From contig NZ_JMTM01000035.1 of NCBI RefSeq assembly GCF_001662485.1, positions 186,001 through 250,000 of the forward strand: a stretch of 64,000 bases of DNA, in the 5' to 3' direction. Positions within the stretch are counted from its first letter, which is position 1. Every line of letters begins with the position of its first letter. This document shows, piece by piece, positions 51,438-61,101 of the stretch. The DNA comes from Flavobacterium succinicans. GTDB lineage: Bacteria > Bacteroidota > Bacteroidia > Flavobacteriales > Flavobacteriaceae. Below the pieces are notes generated by a model. That model was not told the origin of the DNA. It did not search any database and worked only from the letters and a program-made list of their open reading frames with translations. A program made the position numbers and the translations under genes.

Positions 51438-52168
51438 TCTAAATCATACAACTTAGCATATTTCAAAAAACTACCAAAAGCTGCGAACATACTCCAAACA
51501 AATCCTTGATAGCCGTTTAAAAAATTACACTGCAAAAAATAAACTCTAAAAAATTCAAATGGAAATTTGATCACTGCCTTAAACAGTGAGCCTTTTTTTC
51601 CTTTTTCAGCTAACAACTCACCACTCAATAATGAATATTTTACTTGTTTCTGAATAGCGGTAGAAACATCAAAAACAGTATAATGCAGCATTTCATTTTT
51701 CAAGTGCCCTATATTGCCTTGAATTTTTATGACTTCGTGAACTTTATCCGCTGTAAATCCTCCCTTTGTTTTATCAAATAAACGTAGTATTGGTTTTTTA
51801 TTTTCACTTCCAAATTTGAAAATTTTATTCAAAAAAACATGCGTTCTTGGAATTAAATATCCAGAGTATCCCTTGGAAAAATCTAAGGATTGTATTTCAT
51901 TTATTAATTCATCTGACAACACTTCATCAGCATCGAGAGATAAAACCCAATCATTTTGGGTTTGATGTAATGCAAATTGTTTTTGTTTACCAAAATCCTC
52001 GAATTGATTAAAGACAACTCTTGCTCCAAATTTTTCACAAATCATCACAGTTTCATCAGAACTTCCAGAATCTACTACCACAATTTCGTTTGCCCAATGC
52101 AATTTCTCTAGACATTGTCCAATTATTTTTGCTTCATTGTATGCTATGATAAAAACAGATATTTTCAT
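51419..52168 (-). CDS. Glycosyltransferase, GT2 family (LPS-core WaaE-like)
   Basis: A 249-residue protein with a GT-A fold: VFIIAYNEAKIIGQCLEKLH at the start, VVDSGSSDETVMICEKFGA and the metal-binding LSLDADEVLSDELINEI near 78. This matches the WaaE/KdtX-type beta-glucosyltransferases of LPS core. It is the last gene of the TAATG-coupled operon that starts at 55809. The acceptor is unknown. Confidence 0.85.
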   Translation of the reverse strand: MKISVFIIAYNEAKIIGQCLEKLHWANEIVVVDSGSSDETVMICEKFGARVVFNQFEDFGKQKQFALHQTQNDWVLSLDADEVLSDELINEIQSLDFSKGYSGYLIPRTHVFLNKIFKFGSENKKPILRLFDKTKGGFTADKVHEVIKIQGNIGHLKNEMLHYTVFDVSTAIQKQVKYSLLSGELLAEKGKKGSLFKAVIKFPFEFFRVYFLQCNFLNGYQGFVWSMFAAFGSFLKYAKLYDLDQIKEV

Positions 52169-52944
52169 TATTTAATAGTAGCTATAAATTGCTTAAAAGT
52201 TCCAAAAGGGTATTTTTTTGATTTTAAAAACAAAATAAAATCATCCAATCTATTTACTAAACTTTGCCCACTATTTCTAACAACATAGCCAGGAAAATTA
52301 AATTTTTCTGGTTGGTTTAGATCGGTAAATTCCCAAGGATGTAAATAGATATTCAAATAGTTATCTTTTTTATAAGTCCAGTGCGCTAATAGTTTATAAA
52401 TCCACATTGGTAAATTATGAAACGATAACCAAAATAGAGGGAATCGAAAAACAGGACTTACTGATGCCGGAATTTGCAAAACACTATCTTGGTAAAAAAA
52501 AGTACGAGGCTTGTTAAAATTATTATAACGCCCAGGCAAATAGGTTGGATTTATAGAAGAATTATATACATACCCAGCTTTTTTTACTTCTTTTTCATCA
52601 ACAGGATACATACGAGGCATACGAAAACCGATGACTTCAGTACCTGTTAATTCTTCTAATTTGTCTTTGGATTCTTTAAGATGTTGTATTTCAAAATCAG
52701 TGTGAAAATAATTATGTGAGGCGATTTCGTGACCTGAAGCAATAATTCTTTCAATTACTTTTGGGGCATTTATGGCAAAGGTAGCGGTTGAAAAAAAGGT
52801 AGCTTTTACTTGGTGTTTTTCCAGTACATCAAGTATCGTATTGGTACCTTTTATAGATATTGCTATTTGTTCTTCAAAAGAAATATTTCTATTGTACTCA
52901 AAAGGCATATCAAACTCTTCGATATCAAAACTTAATAAAACCAT
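52168..52944 (-). CDS. Polysaccharide deacetylase family protein (CE4-like)
   Basis: A 258-residue protein. SFDIEEFDMPFEYNRN at the start (catalytic Asp, about 5-7), VKATFFSTATFAI near 49 and IASGHEIASHNYFHTDFEIQ (the metal His pair, about 70-90) are CE4 motifs. The C-terminal part (about 190-255) resembles the DUF3473 extension found in exopolysaccharide deacetylases. It probably deacetylates or modifies an oligosaccharide made by its neighbours. The start shares one base with the stop of the upstream gene. Confidence 0.85.
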   Translation of the reverse strand: MVLLSFDIEEFDMPFEYNRNISFEEQIAISIKGTNTILDVLEKHQVKATFFSTATFAINAPKVIERIIASGHEIASHNYFHTDFEIQHLKESKDKLEELTGTEVIGFRMPRMYPVDEKEVKKAGYVYNSSINPTYLPGRYNNFNKPRTFFYQDSVLQIPASVSPVFRFPLFWLSFHNLPMWIYKLLAHWTYKKDNYLNIYLHPWEFTDLNQPEKFNFPGYVVRNSGQSLVNRLDDFILFLKSKKYPFGTFKQFIATIK

Positions 52945-53879
52945 TACTTATAATTTGTTTCTTTAATTAAATAATTAGGGCGATTTTTAGATTGTATAAA
53001 AAGCTTACCTACATAGATCCCTATAATTCCCATTACAATCAAATTTAGTCCTCCAAAGAAAACGACTGTGCTAATCAATGAAGCCCAACCCGAAATAACA
53101 TGACCATAAACCAAACTATAAATCACATATCCTATATAAAGCATAAATGCTAAAAAAGAAACTCCTAAACCAAGGTAAATTGCAATATACAAAGGACGTA
53201 TACTGAAGGATGTGATGCCTTGAATGGCAAATCGCATCATTTTTTTGATGGTATATTTGCTTTCGCCTGAGAATCGCTCTTCAGGCTTGTAATCGATACC
53301 AAATTGTTTAAAACCTAACCAATTCACTAATCCCCTTATAAACAGCTCGTTTTCAGAGAAATCAGAAAAAACTTTTACCACTTTCTCATCCATTAACCTA
53401 AAATCCGCAGTGCCAGGTTCAAATTGCATATCAGAAAGATAATTCATTAACCTATAAAATGCTTTGGATGATTTTTTCTTAAAGAAAGTTAGTTTCTTAT
53501 CCTCTTGTCTTCTTGTGTACACTACATCATAGCCTTCTTCCCACTTCTTTAACAATTCAGGAATAAGTTCTGGAGGATGCTGCATGTCACCATCCATAGT
53601 AATAACCGCATTAGCTTTTGCTACATCGACACCCGCTTTTAAAGCATTTTGGTGTCCAAAATTTCGTGACAACTCGATAAAAAACAATCTGGCATCTTTT
53701 GCTGCCAATTGCTTTAGTCTTTCTAGCGTTTTATCACTACTACCATCATCTACAAAAATCAGATCATACTCATAATTCAAAGTAGAAAAAACAGCATGCA
53801 GGGCAGTTACAATTACTTCAATATTTCCTTCTTCATTGTGAGAAGGAATCACAACTGCTATTTTTTTAGGAGTATACAT
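52944..53879 (-). CDS. Polyprenyl-phosphate glycosyltransferase (GT2, DPM1/ArnC/GtrB-like)
   Basis: A 311-residue protein with an N-terminal GT2 domain (about 7-170: AVVIPSHNEEGNIEVIVTAL, FVDDGSSDKTLERLK, MDGDMQHPPELIPELLKKWE) and two C-terminal membrane helices (about 230-255 and 265-295). This is the layout of enzymes that move a sugar onto undecaprenyl phosphate. Together with the adjacent mannosyltransferase-type membrane protein, it may provide a lipid-linked donor for periplasmic glycosylation. Confidence 0.9.
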   Translation of the reverse strand: MYTPKKIAVVIPSHNEEGNIEVIVTALHAVFSTLNYEYDLIFVDDGSSDKTLERLKQLAAKDARLFFIELSRNFGHQNALKAGVDVAKANAVITMDGDMQHPPELIPELLKKWEEGYDVVYTRRQEDKKLTFFKKKSSKAFYRLMNYLSDMQFEPGTADFRLMDEKVVKVFSDFSENELFIRGLVNWLGFKQFGIDYKPEERFSGESKYTIKKMMRFAIQGITSFSIRPLYIAIYLGLGVSFLAFMLYIGYVIYSLVYGHVISGWASLISTVVFFGGLNLIVMGIIGIYVGKLFIQSKNRPNYLIKETNYK

Positions 53880-55054
53880 TATTTCAGTTCAATTAAATTT
53901 GCATTTACGTCTTTCAAAGTCATCATTTCATAAACAATTTTTAACCAAACTAGCACACAAGGCAATGCTTTAAGAGCATAAGGTTCTATAAAATTATTTT
54001 GTAAATACTTAGGCATCAAATCTGTTGGAGATAAACTTGTTACTACTATTGCAAATATAAACAAAACCCAGTTTGCGATAGAAATTGGGCTTTCCTGAAT
54101 CACAAACCAAATCGCTACTCCTAAAAAAGCAATAATATAAGTAGGTGATTCTGATCCGGAACTAAAAATCACTGTGAAAATTAAAACAGAAGCTAATAAT
54201 AATAATTTAAATTTTTCGTTGCTATATAATTTAAATCGTAAATAAGGTAATCCAAATAACAGTATCCCAACCGCTAAAAAAGGAAGATTTGATAAATTAG
54301 GCATTTGCAATACTCTTCTAAATATACCCATTACCGAAATATCTTGCATGGAGTTTAGAGAGGTATTCTCTGCATTTTTTACGATTAATCGCTCAAACCA
54401 TTCTTGATAACTGTTTAAAATAAACTCTGGCGAGGAAATAAACATAGGTAAAACAAACAAGATCACTGACCAGATAACTAGCGAGCCTAGGAATTTTGGC
54501 TTATTCTTTGAAAAAAAGAAAAAAGCAAGACCAACCACACCATACAACTTAATAAAAGTCCCTAAAACAATACAAAAAGCTGCCCAAAAATCTTTCCCTG
54601 TAACAATACAGACATAGGAAAAAATGATTATTGCAGTCATTACAGGATTGAACTGAAAACCTAAATTGGCGGTCACAAACTCATTGACACCGATCCAAAG
54701 TATAAGATTTATTTTATTGGATTGCAGCGGTAATTTTGATATAGCCCATACTAAAAGCGCAGCATTAAAAACATTCCAAAAAATTACTCCCAACCAATCA
54801 GGCATAAGGGCAAATGGTGCTATAAACAAACTAAAAACAGGACCATAATGATTATGATCAAAATATTCGGTTGGATATTCTTTATAGAGGGATGTTTGCT
54901 GTATTGTATGCCAAAAAACATTCTTAAAAATCAAATAATTATTCAATCTATGAAAACTGAATTGCTTAATGGCCGAAATTATTGCAATGACTATCCAAAT
55001 AATAGCAATGTATTTTTTATTCGTAAAAAAAGAACTTTTAAAAATCTTTATCAT
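53879..55054 (-). CDS. GT87-like (DUF2029) polytopic mannosyltransferase-type protein
   Basis: A 391-residue protein with about ten membrane helices. The first periplasmic loop holds SLYKEYPTEYFDHNHYGPVF, in which an aspartate near residue 65 could act as the GT-C catalytic acid. The overall layout fits the GT87/DUF2029 family, which uses polyprenyl-phosphate-mannose donors. The gene overlaps its neighbours by one base on both sides, and the preceding polyprenyl-phosphate transferase gene would supply the donor. Call by topology and context. Confidence 0.72.
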   Translation of the reverse strand: MIKIFKSSFFTNKKYIAIIWIVIAIISAIKQFSFHRLNNYLIFKNVFWHTIQQTSLYKEYPTEYFDHNHYGPVFSLFIAPFALMPDWLGVIFWNVFNAALLVWAISKLPLQSNKINLILWIGVNEFVTANLGFQFNPVMTAIIIFSYVCIVTGKDFWAAFCIVLGTFIKLYGVVGLAFFFFSKNKPKFLGSLVIWSVILFVLPMFISSPEFILNSYQEWFERLIVKNAENTSLNSMQDISVMGIFRRVLQMPNLSNLPFLAVGILLFGLPYLRFKLYSNEKFKLLLLASVLIFTVIFSSGSESPTYIIAFLGVAIWFVIQESPISIANWVLFIFAIVVTSLSPTDLMPKYLQNNFIEPYALKALPCVLVWLKIVYEMMTLKDVNANLIELK

Positions 55055-55809
55055 TAAAATTTTAACTTTTGCTTTATCCTTTGTCGTTTTTTATATTTCT
55101 CTTGAAATCGAGAAGTATAGTACCACATTTTTTCAAAAACTTCTTCTTTTGATTTACCATACCACTTAGCATATTCCTCACTAATCACTTCAACTTGATC
55201 TTGTCGGGCTGTGATTCTACGCAAATTTTTCATACGGGTTTCAAAGTCCATGTTATCATGAAACTTCATTCGGTTTAAATCAACTAGATAAAAGTTAAAT
55301 TGGCCACTCGCTATTTTTTTAATTAGTGTATTTCCAGGGGAATGATCCAAAAATTCAATTCCTTTTTCATGGAGATTAAAAGTGAATTTTGCAAATTGCC
55401 TTAAAATATTTTCGCGTTCAAAATAATTTGAAATTTCAACAATCTCCCTGTAAGTCAAATCAACATTTAGATGTTCGCTCACATAATAACTATCTTTTAA
55501 TCCAAAAAGAGAAAAGTTTTCAAAAAAAGCAATTGGTTGTGGAGTTCCTATCCCTTTTTCTAATAAAATTCTAGCATATTCAAAAGATCGCTTAGCCTTT
55601 GACTTTCTAAAATACTTATAAGCCACTTTATTAAATACATTCGGAATTTTAAATGATTTTATGTTAATCGTTTTACCATTTAAATCAAATAATTTGATCT
55701 TGTTTCGATCTCCATTTCCAAAAAGTTCACCTGTAGAACTAAATTTTTTGACTTTGTCAAGTATTGACTCAGTACTATTTTCAAAAATTGGATTTATTTT
55801 AAAATTCAT
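55054..55809 (-). CDS. Lipopolysaccharide kinase-like protein (InaA/WaaP/KdkA type)
   Basis: A 251-residue protein with a protein-kinase-like fold. The catalytic loop is FLDHSPGNTLIKK (H-x4-N variant, about 155) and the metal site is LVDLNRMKF (about 180), as in InaA/KdkA/WaaP LPS kinases that phosphorylate Kdo or heptose. SFEYARILLEKGIGTPQPIA near 80 is the N-lobe signature. It is the first gene of the TAATG-coupled operon. The ATG at 55809 was chosen; the longer reading starts at a TTG in the promoter. Confidence 0.85.
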   Translation of the reverse strand: MNFKINPIFENSTESILDKVKKFSSTGELFGNGDRNKIKLFDLNGKTINIKSFKIPNVFNKVAYKYFRKSKAKRSFEYARILLEKGIGTPQPIAFFENFSLFGLKDSYYVSEHLNVDLTYREIVEISNYFERENILRQFAKFTFNLHEKGIEFLDHSPGNTLIKKIASGQFNFYLVDLNRMKFHDNMDFETRMKNLRRITARQDQVEVISEEYAKWYGKSKEEVFEKMWYYTSRFQEKYKKRQRIKQKLKF

Positions 55810-55830
55810 CAGATTTTTTTTTAAAAGCAA

Positions 55831-55838
55831 CAAAAATA
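55831..55838 (-). promoter_or_regulatory. TATTTTTG -7 element for the LPS-kinase operon
   Basis: An exact TAnnTTTG match on the minus strand, 21 bases before the ATG at 55809. Confidence 0.55.
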
Positions 55839-55900
55839 CACATAGAATTTAGGACTTAAAGTTAAGATTCATTCTTCACCTACTTTCATTTATGGCATGA

Positions 55901-56779
55901 TTACTTTATCGTTTTTTTCAATAAGTATTTCAACCATTGCAGAAAATTTTCATAATTAATATACCATTTTGATACACCCAGTCTTTTTTCTTTTTCAATA
56001 ATCTCTTTGATTTGAGGAATACTTTTATTGGGGAAAAAATTCAGTTTCTTGGATTTTTTAGGATTCAGATAATAAAAATCCTTGAAATCGTTATAATTAT
56101 TTTCATCTACAGCTAGCCATTTGCTCAGAAATCCTTTATCTATTTCTTGATTATGTCCCCAATTATCGAGTTTGAAACGCAATTCTTCCTCTGTTCTTGC
56201 CAAGGATTCGTGTAAAACAATACTATCCGTATAAATTTTACGTCCTTTAATTCTTCGTCCGCCTTTGTAATTAGGGAAATTAGTAGCAAAAATAGCGTTC
56301 ATGGGCTTATCTACATACAAAATACCATTAGCGGTATATTTATATAGCATTACCCAAAAAGCACATACTTGTATCGGATTCTTTTCTGGATGTATTAAAA
56401 ATGAATCATAACGTCTCAGATTTGCAACAAATTTTTTAAAATCAACGAAATATTCATCACAATCTACCTGAACAATCCAATTCCCGATACCCATTTTTTC
56501 GGCAAGCATTTTTCTTTCTCTGATTTCACATTGCATTGTAGTTAATTCAGGAACATAAAAATCATCTTCATAAATGACTACTTTATTATCAACATCAAAA
56601 GCCTTAATCCACTCAAAAAAGGAATCATCAATGCTAAAACTTCCGCCATTCCAGGTATTTCTATTTTTATCAATAGCGATAAAAATTTGATCAGACTCAA
56701 TGTATACTGTAGGAAGTGAGGTTTTTAACAATTCATAATCATACGAAACTAAGTAGCCCGTCTGTATTTTCCCCGCCAT
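55901..56779 (-). CDS. Glycosyltransferase-like protein (GT2-like, DxD)
   Basis: A 292-residue soluble protein. VQVDCDEYF (about 102-110) supplies a DxD metal motif. FIAIDKNRNTWNGGSFSIDD at about 31-50 and the C-terminal helices fit a GT-A fold, but the N-terminal signature is weak, so the family is not sure. It sits between the LPS-kinase operon and glf, 92 bases from the first. It probably acts on the same glycan. The ATG at 56779 is preferred to an upstream TTG. Confidence 0.65.
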   Translation of the reverse strand: MAGKIQTGYLVSYDYELLKTSLPTVYIESDQIFIAIDKNRNTWNGGSFSIDDSFFEWIKAFDVDNKVVIYEDDFYVPELTTMQCEIRERKMLAEKMGIGNWIVQVDCDEYFVDFKKFVANLRRYDSFLIHPEKNPIQVCAFWVMLYKYTANGILYVDKPMNAIFATNFPNYKGGRRIKGRKIYTDSIVLHESLARTEEELRFKLDNWGHNQEIDKGFLSKWLAVDENNYNDFKDFYYLNPKKSKKLNFFPNKSIPQIKEIIEKEKRLGVSKWYINYENFLQWLKYLLKKTIK

Positions 56780-56820
56780 ATTTACCAATTTAAAAATGGC
56801 GCAATTTAGGAATAATTATC

Positions 56821-56828
56821 TAATTTTG
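56821..56828 (+). promoter_or_regulatory. TAATTTTG -7 element for glf, giving an almost leaderless transcript
   Basis: An exact TAnnTTTG match ends 4 bases before the glf ATG (56833), so the transcript would begin at or next to the start codon. Confidence 0.6.
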
Positions 56829-56832
56829 TGCC

Positions 56833-57945
56833 ATGAAAAAAGAATATGATTATCTAATAGTAGGCTCAGGTCTCTTTGGCAGCGTGTTTGCTCATGAAGC
56901 TTATAAAGCTGGAAAAAAATGCTTGGTTATTGACAAGAGAAATCATTTAGGGGGTAACGTTTACTGTGAAAAGATTGGAGACATTAACGTTCATAAATAT
57001 GGAGCTCATATCTTTCATACGAATGATAAAAATTTATGGAACTATGTCAATCAATTTGTAGAATTCAATAATTATATCAATGCACCACTAGCCTTTACCA
57101 AAGGAAAACTGTACAACCTACCCTTCAATATGAATACTTTTTATCAATTGTGGGGCACCAAAACTCCAGCTGAAGCTCAAGCAAAAATTGATGACCAAAT
57201 CAAAACCTATGGCGTACAAGAACCTAAAAATCTAGAAGAACAAGCTTTGTCATTGATTGGAAAAGACATTTATGAAAACTTCATAAAGGAATATACCGAA
57301 AAACAATGGGGACGAAAAGCATCAGAACTACCGGCTTTCATCATTAAAAGACTACCTGTTCGATTTACTTTTGACAATAACTATTTTAACGACAAATATC
57401 AAGGGATTCCGATTGGTGGGTATAACAAATTGATTGATGGCCTACTGAAAGGGATTGAATGCAAAACCGATGTTGATTATTTTAAGGAAAAAGAATATTA
57501 CGACAACCTAGCCTCTAAAATTGTTTATACTGGAAAAATAGATGAGTATTTTGATTTTCGATTAGGAGTTTTGGAATACCGATCCTTACGTTTTGAAAAT
57601 GAGACTTTAGATCTTAAAAATTTTCAAGGCAATGCCGTTGTAAATTATAATGATGCTAGTTATGATTATACTCGTATTATAGAACACAAACATTTTGAAT
57701 TTGGTAATCAGTCTCAAACGGTAATTACAAAAGAATATCCCCAGGAATGGGATCGTAAAAACGAGCCTTTTTACCCAATTAATGACCATCACAATCAATC
57801 CCTATTTGAGGAATATAAAAGACTTTCTCTTCAAGAAAAAAATGTTATATTCGGAGGAAGGTTAGCTGAATACAGGTATTATGACATGCATCAAGTAATT
57901 GCGTCCGCTTTACATAAATCCAAAATAGAACTTCAGAATGACTAA
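56833..57945 (+). CDS. glf: UDP-galactopyranose mutase
   Basis: A 370-residue flavoenzyme that interconverts UDP-galactopyranose and UDP-galactofuranose. The FAD motif is IVGSGLFGSVFA (about 8-19). KRNHLGGNVYCEKIGDINVH, GAHIFHTNDKNLWNYVNQF (about 56-74) and the C-terminal GRLAEYRYYDMHQVIASAL (about 342-360) are diagnostic. It implies galactofuranose in the surface glycan. Its 3' end overlaps the next gene by 8 bases, so the two work together. Confidence 0.96.
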   Translation: MKKEYDYLIVGSGLFGSVFAHEAYKAGKKCLVIDKRNHLGGNVYCEKIGDINVHKYGAHIFHTNDKNLWNYVNQFVEFNNYINAPLAFTKGKLYNLPFNMNTFYQLWGTKTPAEAQAKIDDQIKTYGVQEPKNLEEQALSLIGKDIYENFIKEYTEKQWGRKASELPAFIIKRLPVRFTFDNNYFNDKYQGIPIGGYNKLIDGLLKGIECKTDVDYFKEKEYYDNLASKIVYTGKIDEYFDFRLGVLEYRSLRFENETLDLKNFQGNAVVNYNDASYDYTRIIEHKHFEFGNQSQTVITKEYPQEWDRKNEPFYPINDHHNQSLFEEYKRLSLQEKNVIFGGRLAEYRYYDMHQVIASALHKSKIELQND

Positions 57946-58702
57946 AATATTTATTGTTACACACGAAAAAAGCCCAATATTAGCAAATGATATTCTCGTA
58001 CCTATTCAGGTTGGAAACAGGGCTAATATAGAAACTAACATTCTAAGGGATGACACTTTTGATACAATCTCTAAAAAAAACAATACTTTTTGCGAATTGA
58101 CTGCAGCCTATTGGATTTGGAAAAATTATAATGATGCAGACATTGTGGGGATTTGCCATTATAGGAGATATTTCAACTTCTTTAATCCAATTTACAACCT
58201 AAAGCCTTCTGCTCAAAAAAAAATAAGTGTTTCGAAATTTAAGCAGACTAAAGCATTTAAAAGTTCATCCAGTATTTTAGATAAAAAAATTACTTCTATA
58301 CTCAGTACTCATGATATCATATTAGTTAGGCCTTATGAGTTCAAAAAAGGCTCCTTAAGTCAAAATTACTGTGATGAGCATAGGCATGAGGACTGGGAGT
58401 TGACAAAAAAAATAATTAAAGAGAAATATCCACAGTATACTGAAAGTATCAAATTGTTTTTAGACGAAGGAACCAAATTTCATATTGGCAATATGCTAAT
58501 TTGCACAAAGAAATTATTTGATGATTATCATGAATGGCTATTTTCTATCCTTTTCGAACTTGAATCTAAAGTCACCATACCAGACGATCCATATCAAGCT
58601 AGGCTATTTGGATTTATATCCGAAAGACTAATTAACTTATATGTATACCACAATAGTCTAAAAATAAAAGGCATCCCATCTTATAAAATTATTGATCTTT
58701 AA
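57938..58702 (+). CDS. DUF4422-family glycosyltransferase, perhaps galactofuranosyltransferase
   Basis: A 254-residue protein. CELTAAYWIWKNYNDADIVG and ICHYRRYF (about 45-75) are the DUF4422 signature, found in polysaccharide gene clusters; the fold is GT-A-like. The overlap with glf (ATGACTAA shared) suggests it uses UDP-Galf. That specificity is an inference from gene order only. Confidence 0.8.
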   Translation: MTKIFIVTHEKSPILANDILVPIQVGNRANIETNILRDDTFDTISKKNNTFCELTAAYWIWKNYNDADIVGICHYRRYFNFFNPIYNLKPSAQKKISVSKFKQTKAFKSSSSILDKKITSILSTHDIILVRPYEFKKGSLSQNYCDEHRHEDWELTKKIIKEKYPQYTESIKLFLDEGTKFHIGNMLICTKKLFDDYHEWLFSILFELESKVTIPDDPYQARLFGFISERLINLYVYHNSLKIKGIPSYKIIDL

Positions 58703-58760
58703 CTTTCTGTATTTTTTCAAGGGTGAAGTATCGAAATAATTCAAAAACCAATCAACAAAA

Positions 58761-58796
58761 AAAAAGGCTTAGAATCAAAATTTCTTAAGCCTTTGT
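58761..58796 (-). terminator. Terminator after the arginase gene
   Basis: The stem AAAGGCTTA / TAAGCCTTT has a T-run on the minus strand. It lies between the convergent DUF4422 and arginase genes and may also serve the former weakly. Confidence 0.8.
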
Positions 58797-58823
58797 TTAG
58801 TAAAAATTGAAAAAAAAATTTAA

Positions 58824-59780
58824 CTATTCAATAGGTAAAACTAAAGTTGAAGTTATTGCCTCTAATACTTCAAAAGCAGTTTCTGCCATTTTATTGCCTT
58901 TGGTATCCAATAATGGATTAACTTCTACGACTTCAATACATACTACTTTTTTGGTTTTGATAATTTGATCTATTATAGCGATTATCTCGTACTGATCAAA
59001 TCCTCTTGATACCGGAGTTCCAGTCCCAAAGGATATCAAATCACAATCCATAGCATCTACATCAAAAGAAATATAAAGCACTTCGCAATGTGACAAATGC
59101 ACTAAAGCCTCTGCAACACACTTTTCTAATCCTCTATAACGTACTTCGTCTACTTTATAATTACGAATAGACAAACGTAGCATTTGCTGATCTTCAGCTT
59201 CTTCGGTATCACGAACCCCGAAATAAACCAAATTCTCTGGCTTTATTTTTGGTCCTTTATAACCAATTTGCTTCATTTCTTCCCAATACTTTTGAGTAGC
59301 TAAATCCACAGCATTTGTTTTGGCTTCTAAATTATCATTAGCCAATGCGGCAGCCAAAGGCATACCATGAATATTTCCTGAGGGTGAAGTATAAGGTGAA
59401 TGCAAATCTGCATGCGCATCAATCCAAATTACTCCCACATTCTGTTCCGGAAATGCCGCTTTTATTCCGCTAATAGTTCCTAAAGCCGAGGAATGATCTC
59501 CAGAAAGTACGATGGGGAAATAATCTTTTACATTTTTCTGAACTGCATTACTGACACGAACACATTGTTCTACCACATGTTCAATTCGCTTGGCAACAGT
59601 ACTCCTATTTTTATCGTAAATCGATTCATTATGCGTTTTGATATCCTCAAAAGGAAACTGATTAAAGTAATCACTTCCTTGATTGATTGCTGCAATTTCT
59701 ATAGCATCGATACCCATATCTGAACCACGTGTACCAGCTCCAATATCGGATCTGTTTTTAATTAATTTAATAGGCTTCAT
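58824..59780 (-). CDS. Arginase/agmatinase family, probable arginase
   Basis: A 318-residue ureohydrolase. The Mn-binding motifs are GDHSSALGTI (about 94), WIDAHADLHSP (about 118-128) and ISFDVDAMDCDL (about 223-234). DIGAGTRGSDMG lies near the N-terminus. The adjacent ornithine aminotransferase gene (9 bases away) makes arginase (arginine to ornithine and urea) more likely than agmatinase. Agmatinase or formimidoylglutamase remain possible, since substrate loops cannot be read with certainty. Confidence 0.85.
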   Translation of the reverse strand: MKPIKLIKNRSDIGAGTRGSDMGIDAIEIAAINQGSDYFNQFPFEDIKTHNESIYDKNRSTVAKRIEHVVEQCVRVSNAVQKNVKDYFPIVLSGDHSSALGTISGIKAAFPEQNVGVIWIDAHADLHSPYTSPSGNIHGMPLAAALANDNLEAKTNAVDLATQKYWEEMKQIGYKGPKIKPENLVYFGVRDTEEAEDQQMLRLSIRNYKVDEVRYRGLEKCVAEALVHLSHCEVLYISFDVDAMDCDLISFGTGTPVSRGFDQYEIIAIIDQIIKTKKVVCIEVVEVNPLLDTKGNKMAETAFEVLEAITSTLVLPIE

Positions 59781-59788
59781 ACATCCTT

Positions 59789-61072
59789 CTAGATAAAGTC
59801 ATTTAACGCTTTTTCAATAATCGCTAAACATTCTTGAATTTGTCCTTCAGTAATTACTAATGGTGGAGCAAAACGAATTTTATTACCGTGAGTTGGTTTG
59901 GCCAACAAACCATAATCTCTAAATCGCAAACAAATATCCCAAGCCAAATCAGAATTTTCATCGCTATTAATCACTATTGCATTTAGCAATCCTTTTCCTC
60001 TAACCAAAGTTATCAAAGGATTTTTGGCAGCAATATCATTCAATCCTTGTCTTAAAATTTTTCCTAAACGATCTGCATTAGCAGCCAAATTTTCATCTTT
60101 TATTACCTCCAAAGCTGCGATAGCCACAGCAGCTGCAACAGGATTACCACCAAAAGTAGAACCATGTTGCCCAGGTTTGATCACATTCATAATCTCATTA
60201 TTGGCTAAAACTGCCGAAACTGGATATACTCCACCTGAAATAGCTTTCCCAAGAATCAGAATATCTGGTTTTACTTCTGGTGTCTTTTCACAACCTTTTT
60301 CACAAGAACAATTTCCGCAAGTAGCTAATAAACGGCCTGTACGAGCGATTCCTGTTTGTACCTCATCGGCAATAAAAAGTGCATTATGTGCTTCACAAAG
60401 CGCTTTAGCTTTGGCCAAATATCCTTCGGATGGAACATACACTCCAGCTTCACCTTGAATAGGTTCAACTAAAAAACCAGCAATATTAGAAGTTGATTGC
60501 AATGCTTTTTCTAATGCTTCGATATCATCATACGGAATTCTGATAAAACCTTCGGTGAATGGACCAAAACTTTTACGTGCTCCTTCATCATTAGAAAAAG
60601 AAATAATGGTTGTGGTTCTACCGTGGAAATTATTTTCGCAAACAATTACTTGTGCTTGATTTTCTGGAATACCTTTCACTTCATATGCCCATTTACGGCA
60701 TAATTTTAAAGCAGTTTCTACCGCTTCTGCCCCAGTATTCATTGGTAATACTTTATCGAAGCCGAAATAATCTGTAATATATTCTTCGAATACGCCTAAT
60801 TTATCATTATGAAAAGCACGAGAAGTTAAGGTCAATTTTTGGGCTTGTTCTACCATGGCGCCAACAATTTTTGGATGACAGTGTCCTTGATTCACGGCTG
60901 AATAAGCCGAAAGAAAATCAAAGTATTTTTTCCCATCAACATCCCAAACATAAACCCCTTCCCCTCGTTCTAAAACTACAGGTAACGGATGATAATTATG
61001 GGCACCGTATTGGTCTTCTTTTGCAATCAAAACTTCGGATTTTGAAGAGAGAATTTGTTCTGAATGTATCAT
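59789..61072 (-). CDS. rocD: Ornithine--oxo-acid transaminase
   Basis: A 427-residue PLP class-III aminotransferase converting ornithine and 2-oxoglutarate to glutamate semialdehyde and glutamate. [40 protein letters not shown] and [20 protein letters not shown] open the protein. The PLP lysine is in [18 protein letters not shown], and [20 protein letters not shown] follows. It is the OAT type by the [10 protein letters not shown] motif. An insert near 255 carries Cys residues ([10 protein letters not shown]), a local metal-like cluster seen in many Bacteroidota OATs. It forms an operon with the arginase gene. Confidence 0.93.
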   Translation of the reverse strand: MIHSEQILSSKSEVLIAKEDQYGAHNYHPLPVVLERGEGVYVWDVDGKKYFDFLSAYSAVNQGHCHPKIVGAMVEQAQKLTLTSRAFHNDKLGVFEEYITDYFGFDKVLPMNTGAEAVETALKLCRKWAYEVKGIPENQAQVIVCENNFHGRTTTIISFSNDEGARKSFGPFTEGFIRIPYDDIEALEKALQSTSNIAGFLVEPIQGEAGVYVPSEGYLAKAKALCEAHNALFIADEVQTGIARTGRLLATCGNCSCEKGCEKTPEVKPDILILGKAISGGVYPVSAVLANNEIMNVIKPGQHGSTFGGNPVAAAVAIAALEVIKDENLAANADRLGKILRQGLNDIAAKNPLITLVRGKGLLNAIVINSDENSDLAWDICLRFRDYGLLAKPTHGNKIRFAPPLVITEGQIQECLAIIEKALNDFI

Positions 61073-61101
61073 TTTATTGCATTTAATTTATACTTTAAAA
61101 A

